Of a stretch of 64,000 bases of DNA, positions 1-9,473 are shown piece by piece. A program made the translations under genes and the position numbers. The stretch is from Streptomyces sp. DH12 (lineage in GTDB: Bacteria; Actinomycetota; Actinomycetes; Streptomycetales; Streptomycetaceae). The notes beneath the pieces are model-generated. The model made no database searches, had not been told where the DNA came from, and was given only the letters and a program-made list of their open reading frames with translations. The DNA is taken from positions 1 to 64,000 of the forward strand of contig NZ_JAHWGT010000027.1 in assembly GCF_020873895.1 (NCBI RefSeq), given 5' to 3'. Position 1 is the stretch's first letter; each line of letters starts with the position of its first letter.

Positions 1-45
1 GGCCGGTGGTGGGGGTTGTGGTCCCTTTCGGGGGCGTGAGGCGGC

Positions 46-78
46 GGGGGCGCCCGCGGGGGCGTGCCGGGCGCCCCC
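46..78. terminator. GC-rich hairpin at the left edge
   Basis: An 11-bp perfect stem (GGGGGCGCCCG at 46-56 against CGGGCGCCCCC at 68-78) with an 11-nt loop precedes the first gene. It has no T-tract, which is usual for Streptomyces terminators. It probably ends transcription of a gene lying outside the window. Confidence 0.45.
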
Positions 79-142
79 TGGGCGGCCCTTAGGCTGGACG
101 GGAGACCGCAGCCCGTGCCCGCCCGCCCCCGTGAGGTGTCCC

Positions 143-481
143 GTGTCCCCGCGCCGCAACCAGCCCCCGAAGCGGGGCGGAGCGAAGTACCCCCTCCCCC
201 CGGGCGCGGGCGACGGCGACCGGTACGGCGGCTTCCAGCGGACCGAGACCTGGCAGGGCGAGGAGTGGTCGGTCCGCGACGTCGCCGGGGCGACCGCGAT
301 GGGTAAGCGCTACCGCTGCCCCGGCTGCGACCAGGAGATCCCCTCGGGCGTCGCCCACGTCGTCGCCTGGCCGCAGTACGGCGGCGTGGACGACCGGCGG
401 CACTGGCACAAGGCGTGCTGGAACGCGAAGGACCGCCGCACCACCCGGGTGCAGCGGTCCCGCAACGCGCCCCGCTACTAG
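143..481 (+). CDS. Small basic zinc-ribbon-like protein of unknown function
   Basis: A 112-residue basic protein. Its middle carries a CPGC pair followed about 40 residues later by HWHKAC, a spacing that could form a small zinc site. A Tyr/Gly-rich stretch sits near the N-terminus. An in-frame GTG at 131 would add four residues, but GTG 143 has GAGG at 133-136 six bases upstream, so I take 143. Homologues are often labelled ATP/GTP-binding in actinomycete genomes, but I see no Walker motif and would not transfer that name. It stands alone and converges on the ABC permease at 492. The function is unknown and metal binding is inferred only from the Cys/His pattern. Confidence 0.7.
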   Translation: MSPRRNQPPKRGGAKYPLPPGAGDGDRYGGFQRTETWQGEEWSVRDVAGATAMGKRYRCPGCDQEIPSGVAHVVAWPQYGGVDDRRHWHKACWNAKDRRTTRVQRSRNAPRY

Positions 482-491
482 GGGCCGTCGC

Positions 492-1301
492 CTACACGTC
501 GCGGCGGTCGAGCGCCACGGACGCCCCGGCGAGCGCCACGGCGGTCACCGCGAGCATGATCCCCAGCGGCTGCCAGCCCGACGGCGCCGCGGCGTCCATC
601 GAGCCACCGCTGTACAGCGCCGCCAGCATGCTGGGGATGGAGTACTCGACCAGGGCGCTGCGCAGCGGCTGGAGGTTCTCCGTGTAGAGGCCGATCGCCA
701 GGACGAACGGCATCAGCACCAGGCCGATCACCGTCGTGATCGCCCCGGCCGAGTGGCGCAGCAGGGTGCCCACGGCGAGGGACAGCAGGCCGAGGGTCGC
801 CATGAAGAGGCCCACGCCGAACGTCGCGCGCACCCACTGCCCGGCGGTGGCGCCCCCGGTCGAGCCGAGGACGGCGGACTGCGCGGCGGCGGTGAACGCC
901 GACACGAGCGTGGTGATGGTGAAGACCAGCCCGAAGAAGACGACGCACTTGGCCGCCAGCACCCGGCCTCGGCTGGGGCAGGCCGTCAGCGACGTGCGGA
1001 TCATGCCGGTGCCGAACTCGGAGGTGATCGTCAGCACGCCCAGGGTGATCACGCAGACGGTGCCGAGCAGCATGCCGACCATGCCGAGGTCCAGCGCGGT
1101 GCCGCCGACCTCGCCGCCCTCCGGGATCCGGCCGATCGCCACGGCCAGCAGGATGCCGACGCCGGCGACGACCAGGACCATGACGCCGAGCGTCCAGACC
1201 GTCGACCGCAGCGACCGGATCTTGGTCCACTCGGAGGCGATGGCGTCCCCGAGGTGGGCGCGGCGCACGGGGATGGGGGAGGTGTACGGAGTGGTGGTCA
1301 T
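492..1301 (-). CDS. ABC-2 type transporter permease (module 1)
   Basis: A 269-residue integral membrane protein that begins with a cytosolic segment ending SEWTKIRSLRSTVWTL, the usual entry of ABC-2 permeases of this actinomycete group. About six hydrophobic segments follow. The conserved EFGTGMIRTSL stretch after the second membrane segment matches the permease at 2491-3270. The ATG at 1301 overlaps the stop of the upstream ATPase as ATGA, implying translational coupling. It is the membrane half of an exporter whose substrate cannot be read from sequence; relatives are often called multidrug or bacitracin-type exporters. Confidence 0.88.
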   Translation of the reverse strand: MTTTPYTSPIPVRRAHLGDAIASEWTKIRSLRSTVWTLGVMVLVVAGVGILLAVAIGRIPEGGEVGGTALDLGMVGMLLGTVCVITLGVLTITSEFGTGMIRTSLTACPSRGRVLAAKCVVFFGLVFTITTLVSAFTAAAQSAVLGSTGGATAGQWVRATFGVGLFMATLGLLSLAVGTLLRHSAGAITTVIGLVLMPFVLAIGLYTENLQPLRSALVEYSIPSMLAALYSGGSMDAAAPSGWQPLGIMLAVTAVALAGASVALDRRDV

Positions 1302-2368
1302 CGGGCGTCCTCGGTGCTGCTGTCGTGCGTACGGCTCTCTCGCGGCCCGCCCCCGGCGCCGGGCGGCGGCGGCGCGTACCAGCCCTCCATCGGGACGTCC
1401 GGGACGACCGGCGGCTGCTCCGGCAGCGGGCCCAGCTCGGCCAGCCGGTCGTCGGTGGAGCGGTAGTCCACGGCCGACTGCGTCATGCGCATGTACGCCT
1501 CCTCCAGCGACGCCTGGTGCGGCGAGAGCTCCCACAGGCGTACCCCGGCGCCGTGCGCCAGGTCGCTGATGCGGGGGAGGGGCAGCCCGGTCACGCGCAG
1601 CGCCCCGTCGCGCTCCGGCAGGACGAAGCCGCCCGCGCCGGTGAGCGCGGCCGTGAGCTTCTCGCGCTGCTCCGGCTCGTCCGAGGGGACCCGCACGCGG
1701 GCGAAGCCGGCGGAGTTGGCGGCGATGAACTGCGGCACGGTCATGTCGGCGAGCAGTCGGCCGCGGCCGATGACGATGAGGTGGTCGGCCGTGAGGGCCA
1801 TCTCGCTCATCAGGTGCGAGGAGACGAAGACCGTGCGGCCCTCGGCGGCCAGCGCCTTCATGAGGTTGCGCACCCAGAGGATGCCCTCGGGGTCCAGGCC
1901 GTTGACCGGCTCGTCGAAGAGGAGCACCTGCGGGTCGCCCAGGAGCGCCGCGGCGATGCCCAGGCGCTGGCCCATGCCGAGGGAGAAGCCGTTGGACCGC
2001 TTGCGGGCCACGTCCTGGAGGCCGACGACGCCGAGGACCTCGTCCACCCGGCCCGCGGGGATCCCGGCGAGCTGGGCGAGGGCGAGGAGGTGGTTGCGGG
2101 CGGTGCGGCCGCCGTGCACGGCGCGGGCGTCGAGCAGCGCGCCGACCTGGCGGGGGGCGTTCGGCAGCTCCCGGAAGGGGTGGCCGCCGATGGTGACCCG
2201 CCCGGAGGTGGGCCGGTCCAGCCCGAGGATCATCCGCATCGTCGTCGACTTGCCGGAGCCGTTGGGCCCGAGGAACCCGGTGACGACACCGGGCCGCACC
2301 TGGAACGAGAGGTCGTCGACGGCGGTCTTGGCGCCGTAGCGCTTGGTCAGGCGGACTGCCTCGATCAT
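1298..2368 (-). CDS. ABC transporter ATP-binding protein (module 1)
   Basis: A 356-residue ATPase. Walker A is GPNGSGKST at residues 34-42, the signature region reads SLGMGQRLGIAAAL, Walker B is VLLFDEPVNGLDPEG, and the H-loop His lies in VFVSSHLMSEM. The C-terminal extension is Pro/Gly-rich and runs past the usual ABC-2 ATPase length of about 310. It pairs with the permease at 492-1301 through a 4-nt stop/start overlap. It closely resembles the ATPase at 3274-4218 (MIE...GLTKR/FLTKR-type start, same NGLDPEG and HLMSEM motifs), so the two modules look like a tandem duplication. Confidence 0.92.
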   Translation of the reverse strand: MIEAVRLTKRYGAKTAVDDLSFQVRPGVVTGFLGPNGSGKSTTMRMILGLDRPTSGRVTIGGHPFRELPNAPRQVGALLDARAVHGGRTARNHLLALAQLAGIPAGRVDEVLGVVGLQDVARKRSNGFSLGMGQRLGIAAALLGDPQVLLFDEPVNGLDPEGILWVRNLMKALAAEGRTVFVSSHLMSEMALTADHLIVIGRGRLLADMTVPQFIAANSAGFARVRVPSDEPEQREKLTAALTGAGGFVLPERDGALRVTGLPLPRISDLAHGAGVRLWELSPHQASLEEAYMRMTQSAVDYRSTDDRLAELGPLPEQPPVVPDVPMEGWYAPPPPGAGGGPRESRTHDSSTEDAR

Positions 2369-2490
2369 TCTCCAGCCCCAGCACAGGTCGGTTCGTCGGG
2401 GGGCGCCACCGGGTCGGACCGGACGCGGGGGTCACCCGTAAGAGGTAAGAGGGGGATCCGGCGGTGCCGGTTCCCTCCTCCGTCCACAAC

Positions 2491-3270
2491 CTACGCGTCG
2501 CGGTGCTTCAGCACCATGTAGCCGCCGACCAGCGCCGCCGCCACCCACAGCACCATGATCCCGAGCCCGCCCCACGGCCCGTACGGGGCCGGTTCCTGGC
2601 CCATGGCGTCCGGGAGCACCTGCATGATCTTGGAGCCGGCCTGGTCGGGGAAGTACTGGGCGACCTCCCTGGCCTTCGGCACCGCCGACAGGATCTGCGA
2701 CACCAGGAAGAAGAACGGCACGAGCACGCCCAGCGACAGCAGCGACGAGCGCAGCATCGCCGCGACGCCCATCGAGAAGACCGCGATCAGCCCCATGTAC
2801 AGGCCGCCGCCGACCACCGCGCGCGCCACGTTGTCCTCGGTGATCGTCGTGCTGTGCTCCCCGAGGAGCGCCTGACCGACGAAGAACGACAGGAAGCTGG
2901 TGACCAGCCCCACCGCCAGGGCCAGCAGCCCCGCCACCGCGATCTTGCCGAAGAGGAACGTCGCCCGCTGCGGGACCGCCGCCAGTGACGTGCGGATCAT
3001 GCCGGAGCCGTACTCCGTGCCGACGACGAGGACGCCGAAGACGACCATGGCCAGCTGGCCGAGCATCATCCCGGAGAAGCTGACCACCGTGGGGTCGAAG
3101 GTCAGCCGCTCCGCCTCCGGCAGGTCGTCGAAGAGCGACCGGGTCAGCGCGCTCAGCCCCGCGCCGACCGCGACCGTCACGACCAGGGCGCTCGCCAGCG
3201 TCCAGACGGTCGACGCGACCGTGCGGATCTTGGTCCACTCCGACCGGAGTACCGCCGGTACCGATGCCAT
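2491..3270 (-). CDS. ABC-2 type transporter permease (module 2)
   Basis: A 259-residue membrane protein with the same layout as the permease at 492: SEWTKIRTVASTVWTL, then a membrane segment, the cytosolic GTEYGSGMIRTSLAAVP element, and four or five further hydrophobic segments. The ATG at 3270 lies 3 nt after the stop of its ATPase. It forms the membrane channel of a second exporter. About 120 nt separate its stop from the start of module 1, so all four genes could be one transcript, but module 1 may also have its own promoter. Confidence 0.88.
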   Translation of the reverse strand: MASVPAVLRSEWTKIRTVASTVWTLASALVVTVAVGAGLSALTRSLFDDLPEAERLTFDPTVVSFSGMMLGQLAMVVFGVLVVGTEYGSGMIRTSLAAVPQRATFLFGKIAVAGLLALAVGLVTSFLSFFVGQALLGEHSTTITEDNVARAVVGGGLYMGLIAVFSMGVAAMLRSSLLSLGVLVPFFFLVSQILSAVPKAREVAQYFPDQAGSKIMQVLPDAMGQEPAPYGPWGGLGIMVLWVAAALVGGYMVLKHRDA

Positions 3271-3273
3271 CGT

Positions 3274-4218
3274 TCAGGCCCCCTTCACGCCCGCGCCCCA
3301 CTGGGGCGGGGCGACCGTGTGTGCGTGGTACTCGACCGCGCCGGCGGTCATGCGCATGAACGCCTCCTCCAGCGAGGCGCGCTGGGCGCTCAGCTCGTGC
3401 AGGACGACGCCGTGCCGCGCGGCCAGCTCGCCGATCCGCTCCGTCGACGCCCCGTCGATCTCCAGCGACCCGTCGGCGCCGTCCACGGGCGTCATCCCCT
3501 CCTGCCGGAGCACGTCCCGGGCGAGCTCCTGCTGCGGGGTGCGCAGGCGTACGTACGCCCGCGAATTCCGCTGGATGAAATCCGCCATCGTCGTGTCGGC
3601 CATCAGCCGGCCCTGTCCGATGACGATCAGGTGATCCGCCGTCAGTGCCATTTCACTCATGAGATGGCTCGAAACGAAGATCGTCCTTCCTTCGGCCGCG
3701 AGCTGTTTCATCAGATTGCGGATCCAGTGAATTCCCTCCGGGTCAAGCCCGTTGACCGGTTCGTCGAACATGAGAATCCGTGGATCACCCAGCAGCGCTG
3801 CGGCGATTCCCAGTCGCTGCCCCATGCCCATCGAGAAGTTCTTCGACTTCTTGCGCGCCACCGCCGTCAGCCCGACGATGTCGAGCACCTCCCCGACCCG
3901 CTGTTCGGGAATGCGGTTCGCCTGCGCCAGGCAGAGGAGGTTGTGGTACGCGCTGCGCCCGCCGTGCATCGCCTTCGCGTCCAGCAGGGCGCCGATGTAC
4001 TTCAGCGGCTCCTGGAGCTGCTGGTACCGCATCCCGTCGATCCGGACCGTCCCGCTCGTCGGGGCGTCCAGACCGAGCATCATGCGCATCGTCGTCGACT
4101 TGCCCGCGCCGTTGGGCCCGAGGAAACCCGTGACCATTCCGGGACGGACGGTGAAGGAGAGTCGATCGACGGCCGTCTTCGTACCGAAACGCTTCGTCAG
4201 GCCCTCTACTTCGATCAT
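3274..4218 (-). CDS. ABC transporter ATP-binding protein (module 2)
   Basis: A 314-residue ATPase with Walker A GPNGAGKST at residues 34-42, signature SMGMGQRLGIAAAL, Walker B ILMFDEPVNGLDPEG and H-loop SSHLMSEM. Its length is normal for the family, unlike the longer module-1 paralogue. It is the first gene of the four-gene minus-strand ABC block and starts at ATG 4218. It energises the permease at 2491-3270. The substrate is unknown. A 145-bp gap separates it from filP, leaving room for its own promoter. Confidence 0.92.
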   Translation of the reverse strand: MIEVEGLTKRFGTKTAVDRLSFTVRPGMVTGFLGPNGAGKSTTMRMMLGLDAPTSGTVRIDGMRYQQLQEPLKYIGALLDAKAMHGGRSAYHNLLCLAQANRIPEQRVGEVLDIVGLTAVARKKSKNFSMGMGQRLGIAAALLGDPRILMFDEPVNGLDPEGIHWIRNLMKQLAAEGRTIFVSSHLMSEMALTADHLIVIGQGRLMADTTMADFIQRNSRAYVRLRTPQQELARDVLRQEGMTPVDGADGSLEIDGASTERIGELAARHGVVLHELSAQRASLEEAFMRMTAGAVEYHAHTVAPPQWGAGVKGA

Positions 4219-4363
4219 GCGCCCACGCTACGGAAGCCGATGGCCCCCCGCCACCTCAATGACGGAGGGCCATCGGACGTACACGCACGGCGGTCCTCAC
4301 GGGGGAACAGGACCGTGTCGCGCGGCGGCCGCGCCGGGGCACGGCGGCTCGTACGCCGGTGTG

Positions 4364-5302
4364 TCAGCGGGACTGCTGCGCCGGGACGCCGCGGGTCGTC
4401 GGCTCCTCGTCGCTCGGCACGTTGGCCGCGGCGACGGCCGCGCCGGTCAGCGTCGCCAGCATCTCGCGGACGTTGGTCAGCTGGGCGTTGATGGAGTCGC
4501 GGCGGTTCGTCAGCGCGGCGAGCTCGCGCTCCGACTCGCTGCGGATGCGGTCCGCCTTGGCGTTCGCGTCGGCCACGATGTCCTCGGCCTGGCGCTGCGC
4601 GGTCTCCACCGTCTGGCGGGCCCGGCGCTCCGCGTCCGTGCGCAGCTTCTCCGCCTCCAGGCGCAGCTGCTCGGCACGGTGCTCGATCTCCGCGAGCCGC
4701 TTCTCCGCCTTCGCCTGACGCGAGGCCAGGTCCCGCTCGGACTGCTCGCGCCGCTTGGCGAGGTTCGTCTCGAAGTCGGCGGCGGCCTGCGCGGCCTTGG
4801 CGCGGGTCTCCTCGAAGAGGGCCTCCGCCTCCTCCCGCTTGGACTGGGCGTCCTTCTGCGCCTCGGAGCGCAGCGAGTTCGCCTCGGACTGGGCCTTCTC
4901 GATGATGCGGACGCCCTCGTCCTCCGCCTTCGCCTTGCGCTCGGCGGCGAACGACTCGGCGTCGTTGCGCACCTGCTGGGCGGCCGACTCGGCGAGCTCA
5001 CGGTGCTGCTCGGCGGCGCGACGGGCCTCCTCGCGCAGGTCCTTGGCCTCCTCCTCGGCGAGGCGGAGGATCTTCTCGACGCGGGCGCCGAGCCCGGCGT
5101 ACGACGGCTCGGCGTCGCTGACCTGGGCCTGGGCGTTCTGCGTCTCGAGGTGCAGCTCCTCGATGCGCTTTTCCAGAGCGGTGATTCGGGCCAGAGCACT
5201 GTCACGGTCGGCGACGAGCTTGGTAATGCGGTCGTCCACCTGACCGCGGTCGTAACCACGCCGCACGAGCTCGAAGCCGAAGGGGGAGGATGTGTCGCTC
5301 AT
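4364..5302 (-). CDS. filP: FilP, intermediate-filament-like coiled-coil protein
   Basis: A 312-residue protein. It has a short N-terminal domain (SPFGFELVRRGYDRGQVDD) and then an almost unbroken Ala/Glu/Arg/Lys-rich coiled coil from about residue 25 to 280. Length, N-terminus and position next to scy match FilP of S. coelicolor (SCO5396), which self-assembles into a cytoskeletal network behind hyphal tips and interacts with DivIVA and Scy. Older databases call it a cellulose-binding protein. The ATG at 5302 has AGGA five bases upstream. A 115-bp gap to the scy stop leaves room for its own promoter. The assignment is from recognition, not a database search. Confidence 0.93.
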   Translation of the reverse strand: MSDTSSPFGFELVRRGYDRGQVDDRITKLVADRDSALARITALEKRIEELHLETQNAQAQVSDAEPSYAGLGARVEKILRLAEEEAKDLREEARRAAEQHRELAESAAQQVRNDAESFAAERKAKAEDEGVRIIEKAQSEANSLRSEAQKDAQSKREEAEALFEETRAKAAQAAADFETNLAKRREQSERDLASRQAKAEKRLAEIEHRAEQLRLEAEKLRTDAERRARQTVETAQRQAEDIVADANAKADRIRSESERELAALTNRRDSINAQLTNVREMLATLTGAAVAAANVPSDEEPTTRGVPAQQSR

Positions 5303-5417
5303 GGGGTTCCTGTCGAATGAGACCGGTGAGGTGTTAGAGGGAATCCTAGGGGCCGAGGCGGCGTGTCATCGAGCGGATGACCGTTTGATTGGGAGAATGT
5401 CCAGCCTTTTGAGTGGC

Positions 5418-8400
5418 CTAGTCGGTGTTTGACTTGCCACTCGAACGGGTACCCCCGGCCGCCGCGCCGGCCTTCACGGCGCCGTCCTTGCCGCCGGTTG
5501 CCGGCGCCTCGAAGGACTCCAACGCCTCCAGTACCGCCTGGACACGGGAGATCTCCGTCTGGATGTCCCCCTGGCGACGCACGAGCACCTCCAGCTCCTG
5601 CCGTCCGTCGGCCACCACGCGCGCGGCCTCCGCCTCCGCCTCCTCGCGGACGCGCTGCGCCTCGCGGTCCATGTCGGCCTTCTTCTGGTTGGCCTCCTTC
5701 AACAGGCCCTCGGCCTTCTTCACCGCGGCGATACGGACCTTGCTCGCCTCGGAGTTGGCGTCGGAGAGCAGCTTCTCGGCCTTCGCCTCCGCCTCGGCCA
5801 GCTGCTGCTCGGCGGCCTTCACCAGCTTGTCCGCCCGCTCGCCGGCGACCCGCACCTGCTCGGCGCTCTCCCGGCGGGCGCGCTCGTGCAGCTCCTCGAT
5901 CTCCGACTCGGTCCGCGTGCGCAGCTCCTCCATGCGCTCCCTTATGGCGTTGGCGTCGCTGCGCGCGCCGACCAGCAGCTCGTCGGCGTCCGTACGCGCC
6001 TTCTCCACCAGGGCGTTGCCCTCGATGGTCGCCTCGGAGACGATGCGCTCGGCCTCCTTGCGGGCGGCGCCGACCATCGTGTCGGCCTGCGACTCGGCGT
6101 CCGTCGTGGCGCGCAGCGCCTCCTCCTGCGCCTTCGCTACCAGCTGGTCCGCCTGCTCCGCGGCGTCGGCGCGCCGCTTGTCGGCCGCCTCCCGGGCCTC
6201 GTCGAGCAGCCGGTCCGCCTCCGTACGGGCCTCCGCGCGCAGCTGCTCGGCGACCTCCTCGGTCTCCCGCAGGTGCTGCTCGGCCTCCTCGCGCAGCCGC
6301 TCGGCGGCCCGCTGCGCGGAACCGACCGTCTCGGCCGCCTCCGCCCGCAGCCGCTCCGCCTCGCCGCTCGCCTCCGCGACCAGCTGGTCCGCCTGCTCGG
6401 CGGCGTCGGCGCGCCGCTTGTCGGCGGCCTTGCGGGCCTCGTCCCGCAGCTGCTCGGCGTCCGCGCGCGCCTCGGCGCGCAGCCGCTCGGCCTCCGTCTC
6501 GCCGTCGGCCTTCACCCGCTCGGCCGCGGCGCGCAGACGGGCCGCCTCCGCGCGCGCCCCGTCGAGCGCCGCGGTCGCCTCGGCGGCCAGCCGCCCGGCC
6601 TCCTCGGACGCCCGGGTGGTGACGCGCTCCGCCTCGCCCGTCGCGTCGCCGACGATCTCCTCGGCGCGGGCGGTCGCGTCACCGACGAGCTTCTCCGCCT
6701 CGTTCGACGCCTCCGTGACGAGCCGGTCGGCCTGCGCGGCCGCCTCGGAGCGGATGCGGTTGGCGTCGCCCCGGGCCTCGGCCCGCGTACGCGCCGCGTC
6801 CTGCTCGGCCGCGGCCAGCGAGTCCGACGCCTCCGTGCGCACCCGCTGCGCGTACTCGGAGCTGTCGCTCTTCAGCCGCTCGGCCTCCGCCAGGGCGTCG
6901 CGGACGGTCCGGTCGGCGAGCGCCTTCGCCGCCTCGCTCTCCTCCTGGGCCCGCTCGCGGACCCGGGTGGCGTCCTCGGCGGCGCGCTCCCGCTCCTGGT
7001 AGGCGTCGGCGCGGACGCGGTCCGCCTCCTCCTGCGCCTCGGTACGGGTCCGCTCGGCGGCGTGCTCGGCGGCCGACCGCAGTCCGGCGACCTCCTCCTC
7101 GGCGGCCTCCTGCAGCCCGGCCACCGAGTCGCGCACCTGCTGCGCGGTCTGCTCGGCGGCGGAGACCAGCTCCGTGGCCCGCCGGTCCGCCTCCTCGACC
7201 AGCCGCTGCGCCTCCGTCTGGGCCTCCTCGACCCGGGTGCGGGCCGACGCGAGCAGCTCCTCGCTCTGCCGCCGTGCCCGGTCGCGCTCCTGGTCGGCCT
7301 CGGCGCGGGCGGCGCCGAGGGTCTCCTCGGCCTCCCTGCGGCGCCGGTTGGCCTCCTCCTGCGCGGCCGCCAGCTCCTGGTCGGCCTCCGTCTTGAGCCG
7401 CTCGGCCGCCGCCTGGGCCTCGGTCCGCACCCGGTCGGCGGTCTCCTGCGCCTCGGTGCGCAGCCGCTCGGCCTCGGCGGCCGCCTCGGCGCGCAGCCGT
7501 ACGGCGGCGTTCTCCGCCTCGGCGCGGGCGCCCGACGCCTCCGCCGCCGCCTCGGTGCGCAGCCGTTCGGCCTCCTGCTCGGCCTGCTCCTGGAGGGTGC
7601 GGCGCCGCTCGGCCGCCTCGGTGCGCAGCCGCTCGGTCTCCTCGGCGGCCTCCCGGCGCAGTCCCTCGGCCTGCGCGCGGGCGTCGGCGAGGGCCTGCTC
7701 GGCCGAGGTGAGCCGGGCCTCGGCCTCCTCGTGGAGCCGGGACAGTTCCTCGGCGGCCTCCTCGCGCCGGGCCGCCACCCCGCGCTCGGCCTCCTCGCGC
7801 AGCGCGGTCGCGGCGGTCTCGGCGGCCGCGCGCACCGACTCGGCCTGCTCCTCGGCCTCGGCGCGCAGCCGGTCGGCCTCGGCGCGGGTGCGCTCCAGGG
7901 TCTCCTCGGCCTGGGCGCGCAGGGCGGTCGCGCGCTCGATGGCCTCGGCGCGGACGCGCTCGCTGTCGGCGGCCGCCGCCGTGCGCAGCTCGTCGGCGTC
8001 GGACTTGGCCTTGGTCAGCAGCTCCTCGGCGGTCCCGGCCGCCTCCTCGATCTGCTGGAGCGCCTCGCGCCGGGCCTCGGTGCGGATCCGCTCGCCCTCG
8101 GCGACGGCCTCCGACCGCAGCTGCTCGGCCTCCCCGCGCAGCCGGCGGGCCTCCTCCTGGAGCTCGACCGTCTTGGCGCGGTACTCCTTGGTGTCGTCCT
8201 TGGCGGCGCCGCGCAGCTGCTGCGCGGTGTCCGCGGCCTCGCCGACCAGGCGGTCGGCCTCGGCCTCGGCCTCGCGGCGGATCCGCTCGGCCTCCTCGCT
8301 CGCCTTGCGGGTGGTGGCCTGGGCGTCCTCGGACGCCTTGCCGAGCACCTCCTCGGCGGCGCGTGCGGCCTTCGCCAGCTGCGCCGCGGAGTCCTCGGCG

Positions 8401-9473
8401 GCCTTGGTGCGGGACCTCTCGGCCGCCTCGGCGACCAGCTTCTCCGCCTCGGCGCGGGCGTCGGCGAGCGCCTGCTCGGCCTCCGCCTTGAGCGCCTCGG
8501 CCTCCTTGGTGGCCTCGCCGACCAGCCGGGCGATCTCCGTCTTCGCGGTACGGCTGCGCTGCTCGTTGGCGGACTCGGCGGCGGCGAGCTTCCTCGCGGC
8601 GTCCTCGGTGGCGGCGGCGACGACCTTGTCGGCCTCGGCGCGGGCCAGGCGCAGCCGCTCCTCGGCCTCCTGCATGCGCTGCTCGGCGCCGCGGCTCAGC
8701 TCGGTGGCCTGCTGCCGCGCCTGCTCGGCCTCGGTGGCGGTGGCGGTACGCAGCTGCTCGGCGTGGCTGGTGGCCTCCTGGGCCTGCGCGGAGGCGGCGT
8801 TGAGCAGCCGCTCGGCGTCCCGGCGGGCGCGCAGCAGCGTCGCCTCCGCCTCGGCGCGCGCGGCCTCGGACTCGGCCGCCAGCCGCTGGCGGGCCTCCTC
8901 GGCGACCCGGGCGGCCTCGGCGCGGGCGGCGGCGAGCGCCTGCTCGGCCTCGGCGCGCGACTCCTCCATCAGGCGCCGCGCCTGGGCCTCGGTGCGGGCC
9001 CGCAGCTGCTCGGCCCAGGCCACGTTCTCGTTGACGTGCGCCTCGACGGTGCGGCGGCGCTCGGCCAGCTCCTGGTCGAGCTGCTGGCGCCGCTGGACCG
9101 CCTCGTGGTGCAACTCGGCCTGGAGGCGGGCCTGGTGCTCGGCGTGCTCCTGGAGGATGCGCTGGGTCTGGGCGCGGGCCTCGCGCAGCTCGCGCTCCGC
9201 GTCGGAACGCATCTGCTCGGCCTGCATCTGGGCGTTGCGCAGCAGCTGTTCGGCCTGGTAGCCGATGTCCGCGTTGTCGTAGGCAGGCCGGGAGGCGATG
9301 GCGCGCCGGGCCTCGTGGAGCTTGGCGCGCAACACCTCGACCTGGTAGCCGAGGTCCTCGGCGTGCTGGACGGCCTTCTCCCGCTCGGTCTTCAGCCGGT
9401 CCATCTCGGCCTCGAACCGCGAAAGGTGGTCGTCGTCAGCCCGGTGGCTCTCCTGGCGTTCGTAGCCCCGCAC
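5418..9473 (-). CDS. scy: Scy, giant coiled-coil hyphal-tip scaffold
   Basis: A protein of 1351 residues, nearly all coiled coil with endless Arg-Ala-Glu-Ala units. The N-terminus, MRGYERQESH then DHLSRFEAEMDRLKTERE, matches Scy of S. coelicolor (SCO5397, about 1326 residues). Scy gathers DivIVA and FilP into the polarisome and sets the number of growing tips. The reading frame stays open upstream to 9596, but homology places the start at GTG 9473. The C-terminus is a short Gly/Ser-rich tail after VLEALESFEAPATGG. The central region contains a near-identical 80-residue-offset duplication (see 6139-6426), which could help explain the length difference from S. coelicolor. Because of codon bias, the opposite strand carries long spurious open frames. 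Confidence 0.95.
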   Translation of the reverse strand: MRGYERQESHRADDDHLSRFEAEMDRLKTEREKAVQHAEDLGYQVEVLRAKLHEARRAIASRPAYDNADIGYQAEQLLRNAQMQAEQMRSDAERELREARAQTQRILQEHAEHQARLQAELHHEAVQRRQQLDQELAERRRTVEAHVNENVAWAEQLRARTEAQARRLMEESRAEAEQALAAARAEAARVAEEARQRLAAESEAARAEAEATLLRARRDAERLLNAASAQAQEATSHAEQLRTATATEAEQARQQATELSRGAEQRMQEAEERLRLARAEADKVVAAATEDAARKLAAAESANEQRSRTAKTEIARLVGEATKEAEALKAEAEQALADARAEAEKLVAEAAERSRTKAAEDSAAQLAKAARAAEEVLGKASEDAQATTRKASEEAERIRREAEAEADRLVGEAADTAQQLRGAAKDDTKEYRAKTVELQEEARRLRGEAEQLRSEAVAEGERIRTEARREALQQIEEAAGTAEELLTKAKSDADELRTAAAADSERVRAEAIERATALRAQAEETLERTRAEADRLRAEAEEQAESVRAAAETAATALREEAERGVAARREEAAEELSRLHEEAEARLTSAEQALADARAQAEGLRREAAEETERLRTEAAERRRTLQEQAEQEAERLRTEAAAEASGARAEAENAAVRLRAEAAAEAERLRTEAQETADRVRTEAQAAAERLKTEADQELAAAQEEANRRRREAEETLGAARAEADQERDRARRQSEELLASARTRVEEAQTEAQRLVEEADRRATELVSAAEQTAQQVRDSVAGLQEAAEEEVAGLRSAAEHAAERTRTEAQEEADRVRADAYQERERAAEDATRVRERAQEESEAAKALADRTVRDALAEAERLKSDSSEYAQRVRTEASDSLAAAEQDAARTRAEARGDANRIRSEAAAQADRLVTEASNEAEKLVGDATARAEEIVGDATGEAERVTTRASEEAGRLAAEATAALDGARAEAARLRAAAERVKADGETEAERLRAEARADAEQLRDEARKAADKRRADAAEQADQLVAEASGEAERLRAEAAETVGSAQRAAERLREEAEQHLRETEEVAEQLRAEARTEADRLLDEAREAADKRRADAAEQADQLVAKAQEEALRATTDAESQADTMVGAARKEAERIVSEATIEGNALVEKARTDADELLVGARSDANAIRERMEELRTRTESEIEELHERARRESAEQVRVAGERADKLVKAAEQQLAEAEAKAEKLLSDANSEASKVRIAAVKKAEGLLKEANQKKADMDREAQRVREEAEAEAARVVADGRQELEVLVRRQGDIQTEISRVQAVLEALESFEAPATGGKDGAVKAGAAAGGTRSSGKSNTD
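6139..6426. repeat. Internal duplication in scy, 240-bp offset
   Basis: The 48 bases at 6139-6186 recur at 6379-6426 with one difference, exactly 240 bp (80 codons) apart, with weaker similarity extending on both sides. Both copies encode ADKRRADAAEQADQLVA. The offset preserves frame and coiled-coil phase. It looks like a fairly recent in-frame module duplication or gene-conversion tract. Confidence 0.75.
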
